From Thermococcus cleftensis (lineage in GTDB: Archaea; Methanobacteriota_B; Thermococci; Thermococcales; Thermococcaceae): 64,000 bases of DNA. How positions within the stretch are numbered: the stretch's first letter is position 1; each line of letters starts with the position of its first letter. Of this stretch, positions 24,846 to 34,180 are shown piece after piece. Position numbers and translations under genes: made by a program. The notes under the pieces were generated by a model. The model was not told the origin of the DNA. It ran no database searches and was given only the letters and a program-made list of their open reading frames with translations. The stretch lies in the NCBI RefSeq assembly GCF_000265525.1, contig NC_018015.1, forward strand, positions 124,001 to 188,000, written 5' to 3'.

Positions 24846-25907
24846 TCACTCATCCTTCGCCTCTCCCCTCCCCCTCAGGTACTCCTCGTAGACCTCCCAC
24901 AGCGAGACGAGGGCAGCGGGAATGCCGTGCTCAGTGGCGAAGGTCATGTATGGGGCCAAATCAACCACGTAGTCGGCGAAGCGGAAGAGACCGCGTGGAA
25001 TGCCCTCGCGGGAGCCGACGAAGATCACAACCTCCCTGGCGTAGAACATGTCCTTAGCGAGGCTCCCCTTCACCTCGGCCAGAGTTGGTCCCTTGGGGTC
25101 GGTGATGATGAGCAGCCTCTTGCTCCGCCTCTTGTCCCTGACGACCTGATAGAGATCCCACACTGAAACGGGAACCTTCTCGACCTTCCAGGGATAGGCC
25201 TCGCGCTGTATCTGGTACCTGCTCTCCTGGCCGATTTTAACGCCTTTTATGAACTCGGCCAGCTCGAAGGCGTCCATCTTCTCCTTGGGGGCTATGACGA
25301 GCTCCTTCACCTCGAAGGCCTGAGCGGCCCGACCTATCTTCTCACCGAAGGAACGGCAGGCCTTGTAGTCGCCCCAGTATGGCATCTGGACGAGCGTGAC
25401 CTTGCGGAAGAGCTTCCTCGCGTCTATCTTGTCCGGGGTAAACTTCCTGAACTCCTCTCCGGGAAGGACAGAGAGGTAAGCCTTGTCCCCGATTATCTCC
25501 ACCTGAACAACCCTGTCCGGCCAGCTGAGGTTTACATCAGCGCCGCTCAGTTCCCTTATCCTTGCCCCCAGTTCCCTATTGACATCGAGGCTTGAAAAGC
25601 TGTGCTTTCCGCGCCTCTTCGTCTTCACAGCGAAAGTCTCGTCCGCTCCTATTAGCGGGGCAAGCTTTTCGGCGCTTTCGACTATCCTCTCGAGCGCTGC
25701 CGGAACCTCGACGATGACGGGAATGATCCTCTCGACCTCCGGGATCGCTAGTATCTTCTCCTCCACGTTCTCCTCGTCGGTCTCAACAATGACCAGACCC
25801 GAGTAGCCCATCGGAGACGCCCAGACGCTGGCATCTGGAAGGGCCTCCCTTATGTAGTTTGCCGCGACGCTCTCCATTCCCCGCTGGGTCTTAACGAGAA
25901 ACTTCAC
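24846..25907 (-). CDS. THUMP-SPOUT family RNA methyltransferase-like protein
   Basis: A 353-residue protein. The first about 170 residues form a THUMP-type RNA-binding module (MKFLVKTQRGMESVAANYI, ADETFAVKTKRRGKHSFSS, VQVEIIGDKAYLSVLPG). The C-terminal part from about 250 is a SPOUT-like fold with a probable knot (KRLLIITDPKGPTLAEVKGSL, REVVIFVGSREGIPRGLF, MTFATEHGIPAALVSLWEVY). It matches the archaeal THUMP/SPOUT family of uncharacterised tRNA methyltransferases; the modified position is not known. It ends 17 bases past the C/D RNA on the opposite strand. Confidence 0.8.
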   Translation of the reverse strand: MKFLVKTQRGMESVAANYIREALPDASVWASPMGYSGLVIVETDEENVEEKILAIPEVERIIPVIVEVPAALERIVESAEKLAPLIGADETFAVKTKRRGKHSFSSLDVNRELGARIRELSGADVNLSWPDRVVQVEIIGDKAYLSVLPGEEFRKFTPDKIDARKLFRKVTLVQMPYWGDYKACRSFGEKIGRAAQAFEVKELVIAPKEKMDAFELAEFIKGVKIGQESRYQIQREAYPWKVEKVPVSVWDLYQVVRDKRRSKRLLIITDPKGPTLAEVKGSLAKDMFYAREVVIFVGSREGIPRGLFRFADYVVDLAPYMTFATEHGIPAALVSLWEVYEEYLRGRGEAKDE

Positions 25908-25991
25908 TCTCCCACCTCCAGAGAAGGGTTGGATAGAACTTTAAAAGTCTGCCGAGAGAAGGACGGGTTTAGAGAAGGAGAGTTGGAGGCA

Positions 25992-26594
25992 TCAAGCCTC
26001 CGGCTCGGCGAGGACCTTTATCTTCCTTATCTCGGCCCTCTTTATCGGGTATATCTTGCGCGCTTCCTTGGCTATCTCAGCCGCCATCTTGCCGCTGACG
26101 GCCTCGAGGACGAAGTCCTTGAAGTCAAGCTCCTCGGCCTTCTTGTAGATGATGTCCCTGATGATCTCCCTGATGGCCCTCTCCTGGCTGGTCTGGATCC
26201 TGCGGTAGGCTATAACCATGCCCATGACGCGGAGCTTGTAGCCGTCCTTGGTGGTGATGTTGAATATTCCATCGACCCTGGTGGTCCTCCTTCTGACGAG
26301 GCTCCTTATGTAGCTCCTCGCGAGGGTGTGGCCCTTGAACTTGGTGTAGGCGTTCTGGCCCTTGACGTCGTAGACCTGGAAGTAGAGCTTGACCTGGCCC
26401 TTGGTGAAGTCTCCAGTGAGGTCCTTGAGGGTGGTCTCGATGACCCTGCCGATTACCTTCTCCGGCTCATCGGCCGGGGTGAGGCCTATCTCCTTGCTTC
26501 CGAAGAAGTCCGGAGCGTAAACTATATACCACTCCTTGCTCTTCCACTTGTCCTTGGTAGCGGCAGCCTTCTTCCTGGGGTTACCTTTCGCCAT
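25992..26594 (-). CDS. rps3ae: 30S ribosomal protein S3Ae (eS1)
   Basis: The 200-residue archaeal/eukaryotic S3Ae (eS1) protein of the small subunit platform. Recognisable parts are the basic N-terminus [56 protein letters not shown] and the basic [16 protein letters not shown] end. It is the last gene of the rpsO-gan-pcc1-rps3ae group on the minus strand, 15 bases after pcc1 and preceded by GGAGGTG. Confidence 0.97.
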   Translation of the reverse strand: MAKGNPRKKAAATKDKWKSKEWYIVYAPDFFGSKEIGLTPADEPEKVIGRVIETTLKDLTGDFTKGQVKLYFQVYDVKGQNAYTKFKGHTLARSYIRSLVRRRTTRVDGIFNITTKDGYKLRVMGMVIAYRRIQTSQERAIREIIRDIIYKKAEELDFKDFVLEAVSGKMAAEIAKEARKIYPIKRAEIRKIKVLAEPEA

Positions 26595-26609
26595 CTTAAC
26601 ACCTCCGCT

Positions 26610-26870
26610 TCACACCTTTTCGGTAACATCTTCGGCGATTTTGATTGAAAACACCAAATCGTCCAGCGCTTTGATGAGTGTTTCAATCTCACCCGAGTAT
26701 TTAACCTTTGTTATGACGTCCCCATCTTCCCATTGGGTTAGCACATTTAAACTTTTCTTTAGGCCCTCAGGGAGGCCCGCGTTGTCCACCTCAAGCGCCT
26801 GGGCAATGGCCTCGGCCCTCTTGGGGTCGCCGTAGTGCCAGGCTATCTCCGCCCTAGCCTCAATCTTCAC
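26610..26870 (-). CDS. KEOPS complex subunit Pcc1
   Basis: An 86-residue Pcc1-family protein (pfam Pcc1), the dimerising subunit of KEOPS, which makes the t6A37 modification on ANN-decoding tRNAs together with Kae1, Bud32 and Cgi121. It has the usual strand-helix-strand fold: [28 protein letters not shown] and [29 protein letters not shown]. The start is GTG and overlaps the end of the upstream nuclease gene by 11 bases, so translation is coupled. Confidence 0.9.
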   Translation of the reverse strand: MKIEARAEIAWHYGDPKRAEAIAQALEVDNAGLPEGLKKSLNVLTQWEDGDVITKVKYSGEIETLIKALDDLVFSIKIAEDVTEKV

Positions 26871-28290
26871 TGCCCTTTCCCTCCCCGACCTGCCTGGCCA
26901 AGGCCTCGTTAAACAACCGTATGAACTCGTCTATCCTGCCCTTAGGGAAGCGTATTCCTGCTGCTATCGCGTGCCCGCCGCCCTCACCGCCGAGCTTCTC
27001 CGCCACTTCCTTCAGTGCCTCTCCCAGGTGGTAGCCCTTTGCGAGGGCCTTCTCTGTGGTTCTGGCCGAGCCTTTCACCAGGTTCTCGTCCTCGTCGCTG
27101 TCCGCCAGAACGACGACGGGCTTCTCGGGGTCGGCCAGGCCGGCGTTTATGGCTATGTTGGCCGCTATACCCACGAGCGTGTCCCTTATGTTCCTGCCGG
27201 CGTAGAAGACGTAGGCGTGCTCACCCTCGTCGGCCATGCCCCAGTTCTGGATTATGAACTTCCTGGCCTCTATCTGCTCCCTCTTGTAGTCGTCGAGCAT
27301 CTTCCTGGCCTTCCTGTAGGCATCTTCGTCGCCGAGGCATATCGCAACGCCCAGCGTTCCGGCGTTCAGCCTCCCGGTGGCGTTGAGGAGCGTGGCGAAC
27401 TCCCTCGCCTCGTGTCTCGGATCGCCTTCGGGATAGAGGGGACTTATCACCACGTCGCCTATGAGCCTGTCTATCGTCTCCTTGGGGGCACCGTGCTTTA
27501 TGAGGTGTATCACAAGGGCGTCGTGGAGCTTCCTCTTCTCCTCCTCACGAAGCTGCCAGTACCTCATCTCCGGGTCGAAGCCCCTGGCGCGGAGCCACTC
27601 TATGGCGTTCCTCTCGTCGCCTGTTATCCCTGGAATCTCGGGATTGGTTGAGTAAGCCAGCATCTGGTAGAGGGGTCTGCTCTCCCTTCCGAAGAGCCTG
27701 AGCTCCTTCCGCACCTCGAGTATTCCTAGCTTTTTGCCGTCCTCGAGTATCTCAAGGTTCAGCCCGTGGAACGTCCCGTCTATCTCCTGCATATCGCCGA
27801 CAGCGCCCACGATTGCTATGTAGGCCAAATCTCTGTTTTTCTCGTTCATCTCCCTCGCCACGAAGTAGGCAACACCGGAACCGCTCAGGTCGCGGACGCT
27901 GTTGGCCCCGAAGGGGACGGGGTTCACGAGGACGTGGGATTCGGTGGAAAACTCGCTCTTTTCCGGCGGGTGGTGGTCGGCAACGACAACCGTTGCGAAG
28001 TCGAGGTGCTTCTCTATCAGTTCAATCGAGCCGCTTCCAAGGTCGCTGAAGACGTATATCCTGTGCCTCTCACTTGCCAATTCCTTTATCAGCTCCTCGC
28101 TGAGCTGCTTGACTATGCTGAGCTGAAAGCTCCCTCCTTCCCTAGCAACGGCCTTCGCTAAAATCGCGCCCGCGGTGATTCCGTCGGCGTCGCGGTGGGA
28201 GATGAGCCTTATGGTGTGCCCTAGCTCGATGTGCATCTTGATTAGCTCTGCCCCTTCCCTGGCCCGCTCCAAAAACGGCCCCCTATCCAC
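26860..28290 (-). CDS. gan: GINS-associated nuclease GAN (archaeal RecJ/Cdc45-like, DHH family)
   Basis: A 476-residue DHH-family 5'-3' exonuclease. Motifs run in order: [42 protein letters not shown], and C-terminal DHHA1 [18 protein letters not shown]. In Thermococcus kodakarensis the counterpart binds GINS and MCM and is related to Cdc45, degrading single-stranded DNA (and RNA primers) at the fork. The position between rpsO and pcc1 matches that organism. It starts at GTG with a GGTGATG-type site, 32 bases after rpsO. Confidence 0.93.
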   Translation of the reverse strand: MDRGPFLERAREGAELIKMHIELGHTIRLISHRDADGITAGAILAKAVAREGGSFQLSIVKQLSEELIKELASERHRIYVFSDLGSGSIELIEKHLDFATVVVADHHPPEKSEFSTESHVLVNPVPFGANSVRDLSGSGVAYFVAREMNEKNRDLAYIAIVGAVGDMQEIDGTFHGLNLEILEDGKKLGILEVRKELRLFGRESRPLYQMLAYSTNPEIPGITGDERNAIEWLRARGFDPEMRYWQLREEEKRKLHDALVIHLIKHGAPKETIDRLIGDVVISPLYPEGDPRHEAREFATLLNATGRLNAGTLGVAICLGDEDAYRKARKMLDDYKREQIEARKFIIQNWGMADEGEHAYVFYAGRNIRDTLVGIAANIAINAGLADPEKPVVVLADSDEDENLVKGSARTTEKALAKGYHLGEALKEVAEKLGGEGGGHAIAAGIRFPKGRIDEFIRLFNEALARQVGEGKGSED

Positions 28291-28322
28291 GAGGCATCAC
28301 CGGGTAAGAAGAAGGAAAGGGA

Positions 28323-28778
28323 TCAGCGGACCAGGAGCTTGGCCTGCTCCGGATCGTAGCGCCACTTCGCCGGCAGCTTGCCGGTTCTCCTGTAGTACTT
28401 GACGAGACGCCTTATCTTGCTCTCGGTGAGCTGGAGACCTCTCCTGGAGTGCTTGTCCTTCGGGTGCTGCTCAAGGTGTTTCCTGAGCTTAACCGCCTTC
28501 CTGATGAGAGCCATGAGGTCCTCGGGAATCTCGGGCGCTAGGCCGTTCTCCTCGAGTATCTTGGTTATCTTCTTGCCGGTGACGAGCTTGACGCTCGGAA
28601 TGCCGTACTGGTCGCGGAGAATGGTTCCTATCATAGCAGCGCTGTAGCCTTCCTTCCTGAGCTTGATAACGAGCCCCTCGACCTCCTCCGCCGTGTACTC
28701 GACCCAGGTCGGCGGAGCGGTCCTCGGTGGCCTCTTAGAACCAGACTTACCCCTCTTTCTCGCGTGTATCCTTGCCAT
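28323..28778 (-). CDS. rpsO: 30S ribosomal protein S15 (uS15)
   Basis: A 151-residue archaeal-type S15 with the basic N-terminus [19 protein letters not shown], the eukaryote-like extension ([20 protein letters not shown]) and the core [30 protein letters not shown]. First gene of the rpsO-gan-pcc1-rps3ae operon. GGGAGGTG precedes the ATG at 28778; the longer frame upstream is not conserved. Its TATA box (CTTTTTAAAC near 28846-28856) and first 31 coding bases lie inside the reading frame of the endonuclease gene on the same strand. Confidence 0.96.
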   Translation of the reverse strand: MARIHARKRGKSGSKRPPRTAPPTWVEYTAEEVEGLVIKLRKEGYSAAMIGTILRDQYGIPSVKLVTGKKITKILEENGLAPEIPEDLMALIRKAVKLRKHLEQHPKDKHSRRGLQLTESKIRRLVKYYRRTGKLPAKWRYDPEQAKLLVR

Positions 28779-29760
28779 ACCATACACCTCCCGGTGACGG
28801 CCAGCTCCCGCCAGCCGCCCCTTCGCGTTGGGAATTGATGGGAGGTTTAAAAAGGTTTGCCCTCTTGACGTATCCCCGTCCACGCTTCTCGTATTCGATT
28901 AGCCACATTCTGATAGCCTCTGCTGGAGGATAACTTTCCTTCAGCTCTATAGCTCTCCGAAGTTTTTCTGATTTCCTCGTTGCCGTAAAACCAACGTTTT
29001 CATAAAAAGATACCACATCCCCAAAGCGTGAAATCCACAGGACGAACATATCAACGTTTGAGGTGTACACCTCTCCTCGAATCGTGAATTCGTGACCTTT
29101 AGAGTATAACTTTACCATCCGTGAACGAATCCCCAGTTCTTTAAGGAGTTTCTTGGCAAATTTCAGAACCTGAACGTCTGAGTTGACGACCCCGACTTTA
29201 ACATCGAACGTTTTCCCGGCATTCACAGTTGGAAATCCCTCACTATCAAAGAACCCCCTGAGGAACTGCACCGGATACCTCTCCGACAGGGAGAACAGGG
29301 TCTCCTTTGAGCTGCTTAAAAGCTGAAACAATGTTTTGTTGCTCCCTTCAACATAGAACCTATCCACCCTGGTCGAATCACTTTCAAGACCCACAGTTGT
29401 TTTGACTCCCAACCGTTGAAGTGACTCAGCAAACGCATTAGCGAACTCTTCATCAATGACCTTAAGCTTGATGAGATACTTTCCATTGGATTTCCTGTGA
29501 ATACTCCCATCGCCCAGATAAACTCCGATTACATAGGAAAGTTCCGGTGAAGGTTCTGTCACGATGCGTTTAATCCGGTTGAACGGGTCGTGTGTGCCCT
29601 TGCACCAGCGGATCACTGTTGCCTTTGAAAGTCTGAGCCGGTACTCATCGGCTATGATATCGACGATTTTGCCATAGGAACATCCCAAAGAACGCAGGAG
29701 CTTTACCCTCTCAACAACCTCGTGAAGTTCATTTACATCCAGATCTTTAATTTTTCTCAT
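28747..29760 (-). CDS. stand-alone LAGLIDADG homing endonuclease
   Basis: A 337-codon frame. An N-terminal helical segment (about 1-60) ends in a helix-turn-helix-like [15 protein letters not shown]. Two LAGLIDADG helices follow, [13 protein letters not shown] (about 76-88) and [11 protein letters not shown] (about 165-175), so one chain can cut an asymmetric DNA site. The acidic Asp/Glu metal ligands are present. No intron or intein host surrounds it. Its last about 45 codons (rich in Gly, Pro, Ser) read through the rpsO promoter and into rpsO, so the natural end may have been lost. The DNA is richer in A+T than its neighbours, a sign of transfer. Confidence 0.82.
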   Translation of the reverse strand: MRKIKDLDVNELHEVVERVKLLRSLGCSYGKIVDIIADEYRLRLSKATVIRWCKGTHDPFNRIKRIVTEPSPELSYVIGVYLGDGSIHRKSNGKYLIKLKVIDEEFANAFAESLQRLGVKTTVGLESDSTRVDRFYVEGSNKTLFQLLSSSKETLFSLSERYPVQFLRGFFDSEGFPTVNAGKTFDVKVGVVNSDVQVLKFAKKLLKELGIRSRMVKLYSKGHEFTIRGEVYTSNVDMFVLWISRFGDVVSFYENVGFTATRKSEKLRRAIELKESYPPAEAIRMWLIEYEKRGRGYVKRANLFKPPINSQREGAAGGSWPSPGGVWYGKDTREKEG

Positions 29761-29868
29761 GACTATCGATTAACGTAACACGTGCAACAATAAAAAGTTT
29801 ACTCCATCGCCGAGCATACACACAGTCACTACTGTACAAACAAAGACACCAACGCACAGAAATGAACA

Positions 29869-29946
29869 TGGTAGCGGGGGGAGGATTTGAACCTCCGACC
29901 TCCGGGTTATGAGCCCGGCGGGCACTCCTAGCTGCCCCACCCCGCT
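29869..29946 (-). tRNA. initiator tRNA-Met (CAT)
   Basis: On the minus strand it reads AGCGGGG-acceptor, D-arm with GGGGCAGC, an anticodon stem of GGG/CCC pairs around CTCATAA, T-loop GGTTCAAATCC and a CCCCGCT acceptor return, then A73 and an encoded CCA (29869-29871). The A1-U72 pair together with three G-C pairs in the anticodon stem are archaeal initiator features. No intron is present. A TTTATAAA box lies at about 29978-29985 upstream. Confidence 0.95.
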
Positions 29947-30039
29947 GCTTGACCCGTTAGTTAGTCATCGGGAGTGGGTTTATAAATTTTTCGGAGCGGG
30001 CTTTATATTTGGAGACACCCTTAATTCCCCGGTGGTGCT

Positions 30040-31200
30040 ATGTACCTGACGAAAGAGGAGGAGCTGGTTCTGGCGGGGGAGTACGGCTACGCCCTCCAGA
30101 AGGCCATGGAGATACTGGTCGCCCTCGGCGAAATTTACGGCGCCGACAGGCTCATTCCGATAAAGAGCGCTCAGATCGCGGGCGTTTCCTACAAGAACAT
30201 AGGCGACGCCGGAATGGAGTTCCTGAGGGACTTCGCCGACGCCGGCGCAAAGGTCAGCGTTTACACAACGCTGAACCCGGCAGGAATAGGCGACGACGAG
30301 TTCATGGAGAAGCAGAGGGAAGTTCTTGAGCTTTACAGGGCAATGGGAATAGAGACCACCTCAACCTGTACGCCCTACTACGGGGCGAACCTGCCGAAGT
30401 TCGGCGACCACCTTGCCTGGAGCGAGAGTTCAGCTGTGAGCTTCGCGAACTCCATCGTAGGCGCGAGAACCAACCGCGAGGGTGGGCCCTCGAGCTTAGC
30501 GGCAGCGATAGTTGGAAAGACTCCCAACTACGGCCTCCACCTCGACGAGAACAGAAAGGCGACGGTGGTAGTTGAGGTTGAGGCGAAGGTGAGGACGTTC
30601 GTTGATTACTCGGCCCTGGGCTACCACCTCGGGAAGACCCTTGGCAATGACGTACCCTACCTCCGGGGGATCCAGCCCGAAAGGGTCGAGTTCCTGAAAG
30701 AGCTCGGCGCGGCGATGGCGGCGAGCGGGAGCGTGGCGCTCTACCACGTCGAGGGCGAGACTCCGGAGTACCGCGATGCCGTAACGGATAAACTTGAGAC
30801 AATAACCGTTGAGGAAAGCGACGTAAAAGCCGTTAGGGAAGCTTTCTCCGATGACTGGGGAGACATTGACATAATCCTCGTCGGCTGTCCCCACGCTTCC
30901 CTGGCGGAGATTAAGGAGATAGCCGAGCTCCTGAAAATGCGTGGCAGACCCCTGAAGATACCCCTCTTCATCACTGCGAGCAGGGCCGTTAAGGCCCTCG
31001 CAGATTCGCTCGGCTACACCGAGACGATAGAGCGCTACAACGGAAGAATCATAGCGGATTCCTGCCTCGTCGTCTCGCCGATTAAGGGGTGGTACCGCGG
31101 CATAGCGACCAACAGCGGGAAGAGTGCCTTCTACTTCCGCTCCTTCGGCTTTAAGGTGAGGCTCGACGACGCCGAGAAGCTCATAAAGGAAGCGCCGTGA
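30040..31200 (+). CDS. aconitase X large subunit (phosphomevalonate dehydratase)
   Basis: A 386-residue AcnX catalytic subunit (formerly DUF521), a relative of aconitase that binds a [4Fe-4S] cluster. In archaea it dehydrates mevalonate 5-phosphate to trans-anhydromevalonate 5-phosphate in the modified mevalonate route to ether lipids. Visible marks are SAQIAGVSYKNIGDAGMEF, TSTCTPYYGANLPKFGDHLAWSES, ANSIVGARTNREGGPS and the late Cys positions VGCPHASLAE and IADSCLVVSP. The small subunit follows nine bases later. Promoter TTTATATTT at 30001-30009. Confidence 0.92.
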   Translation: MYLTKEEELVLAGEYGYALQKAMEILVALGEIYGADRLIPIKSAQIAGVSYKNIGDAGMEFLRDFADAGAKVSVYTTLNPAGIGDDEFMEKQREVLELYRAMGIETTSTCTPYYGANLPKFGDHLAWSESSAVSFANSIVGARTNREGGPSSLAAAIVGKTPNYGLHLDENRKATVVVEVEAKVRTFVDYSALGYHLGKTLGNDVPYLRGIQPERVEFLKELGAAMAASGSVALYHVEGETPEYRDAVTDKLETITVEESDVKAVREAFSDDWGDIDIILVGCPHASLAEIKEIAELLKMRGRPLKIPLFITASRAVKALADSLGYTETIERYNGRIIADSCLVVSPIKGWYRGIATNSGKSAFYFRSFGFKVRLDDAEKLIKEAP

Positions 31201-31209
31201 GGTGGGAGA

Positions 31210-31602
31210 ATGAAGATGAAGGGGAGGAAAATCGTCGGGGGAAAGGCGGAGGGAGAGCTCATCGTGTCGCAAAAGCCCCTCTCGTTCCTCGGTGGCGTCG
31301 ATCCAGAGACCGGAATCGTTACAGACGCCGAGAGCGACATAAGGGGCCAGAGCATAGCGGGGAAGATACTCGCCTTTCCGCGCGGCAAGGGCTCGACCGT
31401 CGGTTCCTATGTGATCTACGCCCTCAAGAAAAACGGAAAGGCACCGAAGGCCATAATAGTCGGCGAGGCCGAGACGATAGTCGCCACCGGCGCGATAATA
31501 GCTGGCATTCCAATGGTGGACGGGATAGACGTTTCTAAACTGAGGAGCGGTGACAGGGTCAGAGTTGATGCTGACTCCGGCGAGGTCGAGGTGGAGGACT
31601 AA
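31210..31602 (+). CDS. aconitase X small (swivel) subunit
   Basis: A 130-residue AcnX swivel-domain protein (formerly DUF126) that pairs with the large subunit just upstream. It has GGKAEGELIVSQKPLSFLGGVDPETG, the GKILAFPRGKGSTVGSYVIYAL motif that closes over the active site, and a final GDRVRVDADSGEVEV strand. GGTGGGAGA precedes the ATG. It completes the phosphomevalonate dehydratase, and a T-rich stretch after its stop probably ends the transcript. Confidence 0.92.
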   Translation: MKMKGRKIVGGKAEGELIVSQKPLSFLGGVDPETGIVTDAESDIRGQSIAGKILAFPRGKGSTVGSYVIYALKKNGKAPKAIIVGEAETIVATGAIIAGIPMVDGIDVSKLRSGDRVRVDADSGEVEVED

Positions 31603-31641
31603 CTCCGGCTTCTTTTCTCTTATCAACCCAAGCGAAATTCG

Positions 31642-31659
31642 CAAACCTTTTGAGGTTTG
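31642..31659. promoter_or_regulatory. inverted repeat CAAACC-N6-GGTTTG
   Basis: A perfect six-base dyad with a six-base spacer lies 26 bases before the GTG of the small coiled-coil gene. If that protein is an antitoxin-like repressor, this would be its natural operator; that link is inference. Confidence 0.35.
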
Positions 31660-31684
31660 ACACTGAACATTCTTTGGTGATAGC

Positions 31685-31906
31685 GTGAGCGAGAGCGTTC
31701 AAGTCATTATCAATCGCATAGAGAAAATCGAGAGAGAACTAGAAGAACTCAAGCTCGAACTACTGAAACTCCAGGTGGAGAAAGAGGGGGCTGAGGTTAT
31801 TCCGGAGGACGAGTACCAGGAACTCAAAAGGCGCGCTGACTACCTGAAGAACAACCCCGACGAGGGACTAAGCGCAGATGAGGCAATTCGTGAACTTCTA
31901 AGTTAG
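31685..31906 (+). CDS. small coiled-coil protein, orphan antitoxin-like
   Basis: A 73-residue charged protein. Residues about 5-38 form a heptad coiled coil (VIINRIEKIERELEELKLEL), and the rest, PEDEYQELKRRADYLKNN with DEGLSADEAIRELL, resembles the C-terminal toxin-binding tail of RelB/VapB-like antitoxins. No toxin-sized frame lies next to it. GGTGATAGC precedes the GTG start, and an inverted repeat lies just upstream. It may be a remnant of a toxin-antitoxin pair or a free regulator. Confidence 0.6.
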   Translation: MSESVQVIINRIEKIERELEELKLELLKLQVEKEGAEVIPEDEYQELKRRADYLKNNPDEGLSADEAIRELLS

Positions 31907-31991
31907 GTGGGAGTCAGTGGTATACGTCCAAAGTCAAATGAATAGAATAACTTTTTAACCCCACTCCCCATTTTAAGCTTGGAGGCAGAAA

Positions 31992-33263
31992 ATGCCCGGA
32001 GGAATCTACGAGTGCACCGTCTGCGGCCACAGGGAGGTTCTCGATTCGAACGAACCCGTCATAGAGAACTCCTGCCCGGTCTGCGGCGGCGACATGATTT
32101 TAGTGGGCTTTCGGGTGGAGCCCAGGGAAACGGAAGAAGTTTCTGGAAAGGAAGACACAGAAGCGGAGACCGCCGCTCCGGTTCTCCCCCTCGCCGTCGA
32201 GGAGAAGCTGAGAGCCTTTTACGTCCTTGAGCCGGCCGGCGTTGAGGGGAACGTCTTCGTCTTCGAGGTCAGGGAGATACTCGAGACGGACTTTGAGAGG
32301 GTTTTGGCGGAACTCGAGGAGCTTGGCTACTGGGCGGCCCTCAAGAGACGTGGCGAAAAAGTTCTTCTCTACGTCTTCCCCGCGGGGGAGATCGGGGAAG
32401 ACAACCGCTGGCTCCCCTGGGTGTTCCTGATAGCGACGATTTTCACGACGTTTTTAGCCGGTTACTGGCTGTCACTAAGCTACATATCCCTGCTCAACGA
32501 GTACAACCTCCCGGGGATAAGGAACCCCTACATCAATGCCCTGGCCTTTTCGATAAGCGTGATGGGGATACTGGGAACCCACGAGCTGGGCCACAAGATA
32601 GCGGCCGCTTACCACGGAGTGAGGGCAACGATGCCCTACTTCATTCCCTTCCCCAGCATGCTGGGCACTATGGGGGCGGTGATAAGGGTGAAGTCTCCCC
32701 TCCCGACGAGGAACGCGGCCATCGACCTGGGCGTCAGCGGACCGATAGCGGGCTTCCTCGTGGCGGTCCCGGTGAGCATAATTGGGCTGAAGCTCTCGGT
32801 ACCGCTCCCCGTAGACGCGATCCAGCCTATGGAAGGGGGAATAACCTTCGGCGAGAACCTGCTGTTTTTGCTCATAGAGAAGTACTTCCTCCGCTTGCCG
32901 GAGGACGTCGTCGTCTTCCTCCACCCCGTTGCTATAGCCGGCTGGGTTGGGATACTCGTTACGTTCCTCAACCTCATTCCCGCGGCACAGCTCGACGGGG
33001 GACACATAGCGAGAGCCTTCCTGAGCGAGAGGGCGCACCGCTACATGACCTCGGTCATAGGGCTCGTCCTCATAGGAATGAGCTTTCTCTGGGTTGGGTG
33101 GCTCATATGGGGGGTTCTGGTGCTGCTGATGGGGGCGATGGGTAACCCCGGGGCGCTCGACGAGGTGTCTCCAATCTCGAAAAAAAGAATCCTTCTGGCG
33201 GTTATAGCGGTGTTGCTCTTCGTGCTCTCCGCCACGCCCGCACCGATAAGCGCGACTGGCTGA
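31992..33263 (+). CDS. site-2 protease (M50) with N-terminal zinc ribbon
   Basis: A 423-residue intramembrane metalloprotease. The N-terminus carries a zinc ribbon (CTVCGHREV ... CPVCGGD, Cys8/11 and Cys28/31) and a small soluble domain to about 135. Six or more membrane helices follow. The zinc site is GTHELGHK (HExxH at 197-201) on one helix and AAQLDGGHIARAF on a later one. Such enzymes cut membrane-bound regulators to release them. The gene is tail-to-tail with a regulator gene ending only one base away. TATA CTTTTTAAC lies at about 31950-31958. Confidence 0.9.
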   Translation: MPGGIYECTVCGHREVLDSNEPVIENSCPVCGGDMILVGFRVEPRETEEVSGKEDTEAETAAPVLPLAVEEKLRAFYVLEPAGVEGNVFVFEVREILETDFERVLAELEELGYWAALKRRGEKVLLYVFPAGEIGEDNRWLPWVFLIATIFTTFLAGYWLSLSYISLLNEYNLPGIRNPYINALAFSISVMGILGTHELGHKIAAAYHGVRATMPYFIPFPSMLGTMGAVIRVKSPLPTRNAAIDLGVSGPIAGFLVAVPVSIIGLKLSVPLPVDAIQPMEGGITFGENLLFLLIEKYFLRLPEDVVVFLHPVAIAGWVGILVTFLNLIPAAQLDGGHIARAFLSERAHRYMTSVIGLVLIGMSFLWVGWLIWGVLVLLMGAMGNPGALDEVSPISKKRILLAVIAVLLFVLSATPAPISATG

Positions 33264-33264
33264 G

Positions 33265-33837
33265 CTACCCCTTCTTTCTCGTTCCCTCCTTGTCCTTCAG
33301 TATCTGCTCGATGTCATAGTAAATGGAGTCCCTCGAAACGCCGAACATTCTGGCTATCTCCGATATGTTCAGAACGCGTGGATTGTAGTTGAAGTTCTCG
33401 AGTATCTTGGCCAGGAGTTCGCGGCGTTCCTTTATGGTGAACTCGCTGAGGGGCTTTTCCTCAGGTGGAGCGTTGTAAACGACCACGACGACGGCGTAGG
33501 TCCTCCTCGTCACGGGGGTGGTGTAGGTGCCGACCTCGAAGTCCACAACCTTGGCATTCTTCGGAAGAATGCGGTTGATCTTTTCCATAGTTTTGGTTAT
33601 GGCGTCCTCCTTGTTCTTCCCATGGGCGTAATCTGCGATTATACCCTTTTTCATGTTACCGTGGTCGTCCAGCAACAATACGACTGTCAGGTTCATAAAA
33701 GCACCGAACGTTAGGTTAATCTTGGAGGACACTATGGACCCGTGCAGTGGGGACAACAGTTTTCTTGACTTTGATACCACGTTCTTTATACAATCTTCAA
33801 TGCTCGATGACTCACATTGAACGCTTACCAACTCCAC
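33265..33837 (-). CDS. HTH regulator with N-terminal sensor-like domain
   Basis: A 190-residue protein. The first about 120 residues form an alpha/beta domain with strands INLTFGAFMNLTVVLLLDD and YAVVVVVYNAPP and a helix DAITKTMEKINRILPKN. The last about 50 hold a helix-turn-helix, PRVLNISEIARMFGVSRDSI followed by YYDIEQIL. It is transcribed away from the two pilin-like genes, sharing their promoter gap, so it may control them; that is inference from position. GGGGTGG precedes the GTG start. No family name is assigned. Confidence 0.65.
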   Translation of the reverse strand: MELVSVQCESSSIEDCIKNVVSKSRKLLSPLHGSIVSSKINLTFGAFMNLTVVLLLDDHGNMKKGIIADYAHGKNKEDAITKTMEKINRILPKNAKVVDFEVGTYTTPVTRRTYAVVVVVYNAPPEEKPLSEFTIKERRELLAKILENFNYNPRVLNISEIARMFGVSRDSIYYDIEQILKDKEGTRKKG

Positions 33838-33954
33838 AGAACCACCCCTGGGGTTTCCGCAGTATTGGGGGGCTTCCCCTTAAATTTGGGCAGAAAGCTA
33901 TATAAGCTTTTTCGGTGGATATTGGTATGAAGTAATCCTTTGGAGGTGGATAAC

Positions 33955-34140
33955 ATGAAGAGGAAGGCTCAGGGTGCCATCGAGTACCTGTTTATGATTG
34001 CGGCTGCGCTGGTTATAGTCCTCATAGTCTGGAGGCAGATCAGCGGCAGGGGTAGCAGTGCCAGTGAGATTGCCGACACTGCGGAGGACAAGATAAGCTC
34101 GGAGCTCCAGCAGGAGATTGACTCCGGCTCCAACGGCTGA
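33955..34140 (+). CDS. small class III signal-peptide (type IV pilin-like) protein
   Basis: A 61-residue protein whose start MKRKAQGAIEYLFMI is the class III (QGxxEY) signal of archaeal pilin-like proteins, cut before Gln6 by a prepilin peptidase. It is followed by one hydrophobic helix (about 12-27) and a short acidic ectodomain (SSASEIADTAEDKISSELQQ). It is very small for a pilin. GGAGGTGG precedes ATG 33955, with TATATAAG at about 33899-33906. A sister gene follows 40 bases later. Confidence 0.82.
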   Translation: MKRKAQGAIEYLFMIAAALVIVLIVWRQISGRGSSASEIADTAEDKISSELQQEIDSGSNG

Positions 34141-34180
34141 AGTCTCCACCCCAGCTCCTTTTTCTTTTGGAGGACTGCCA

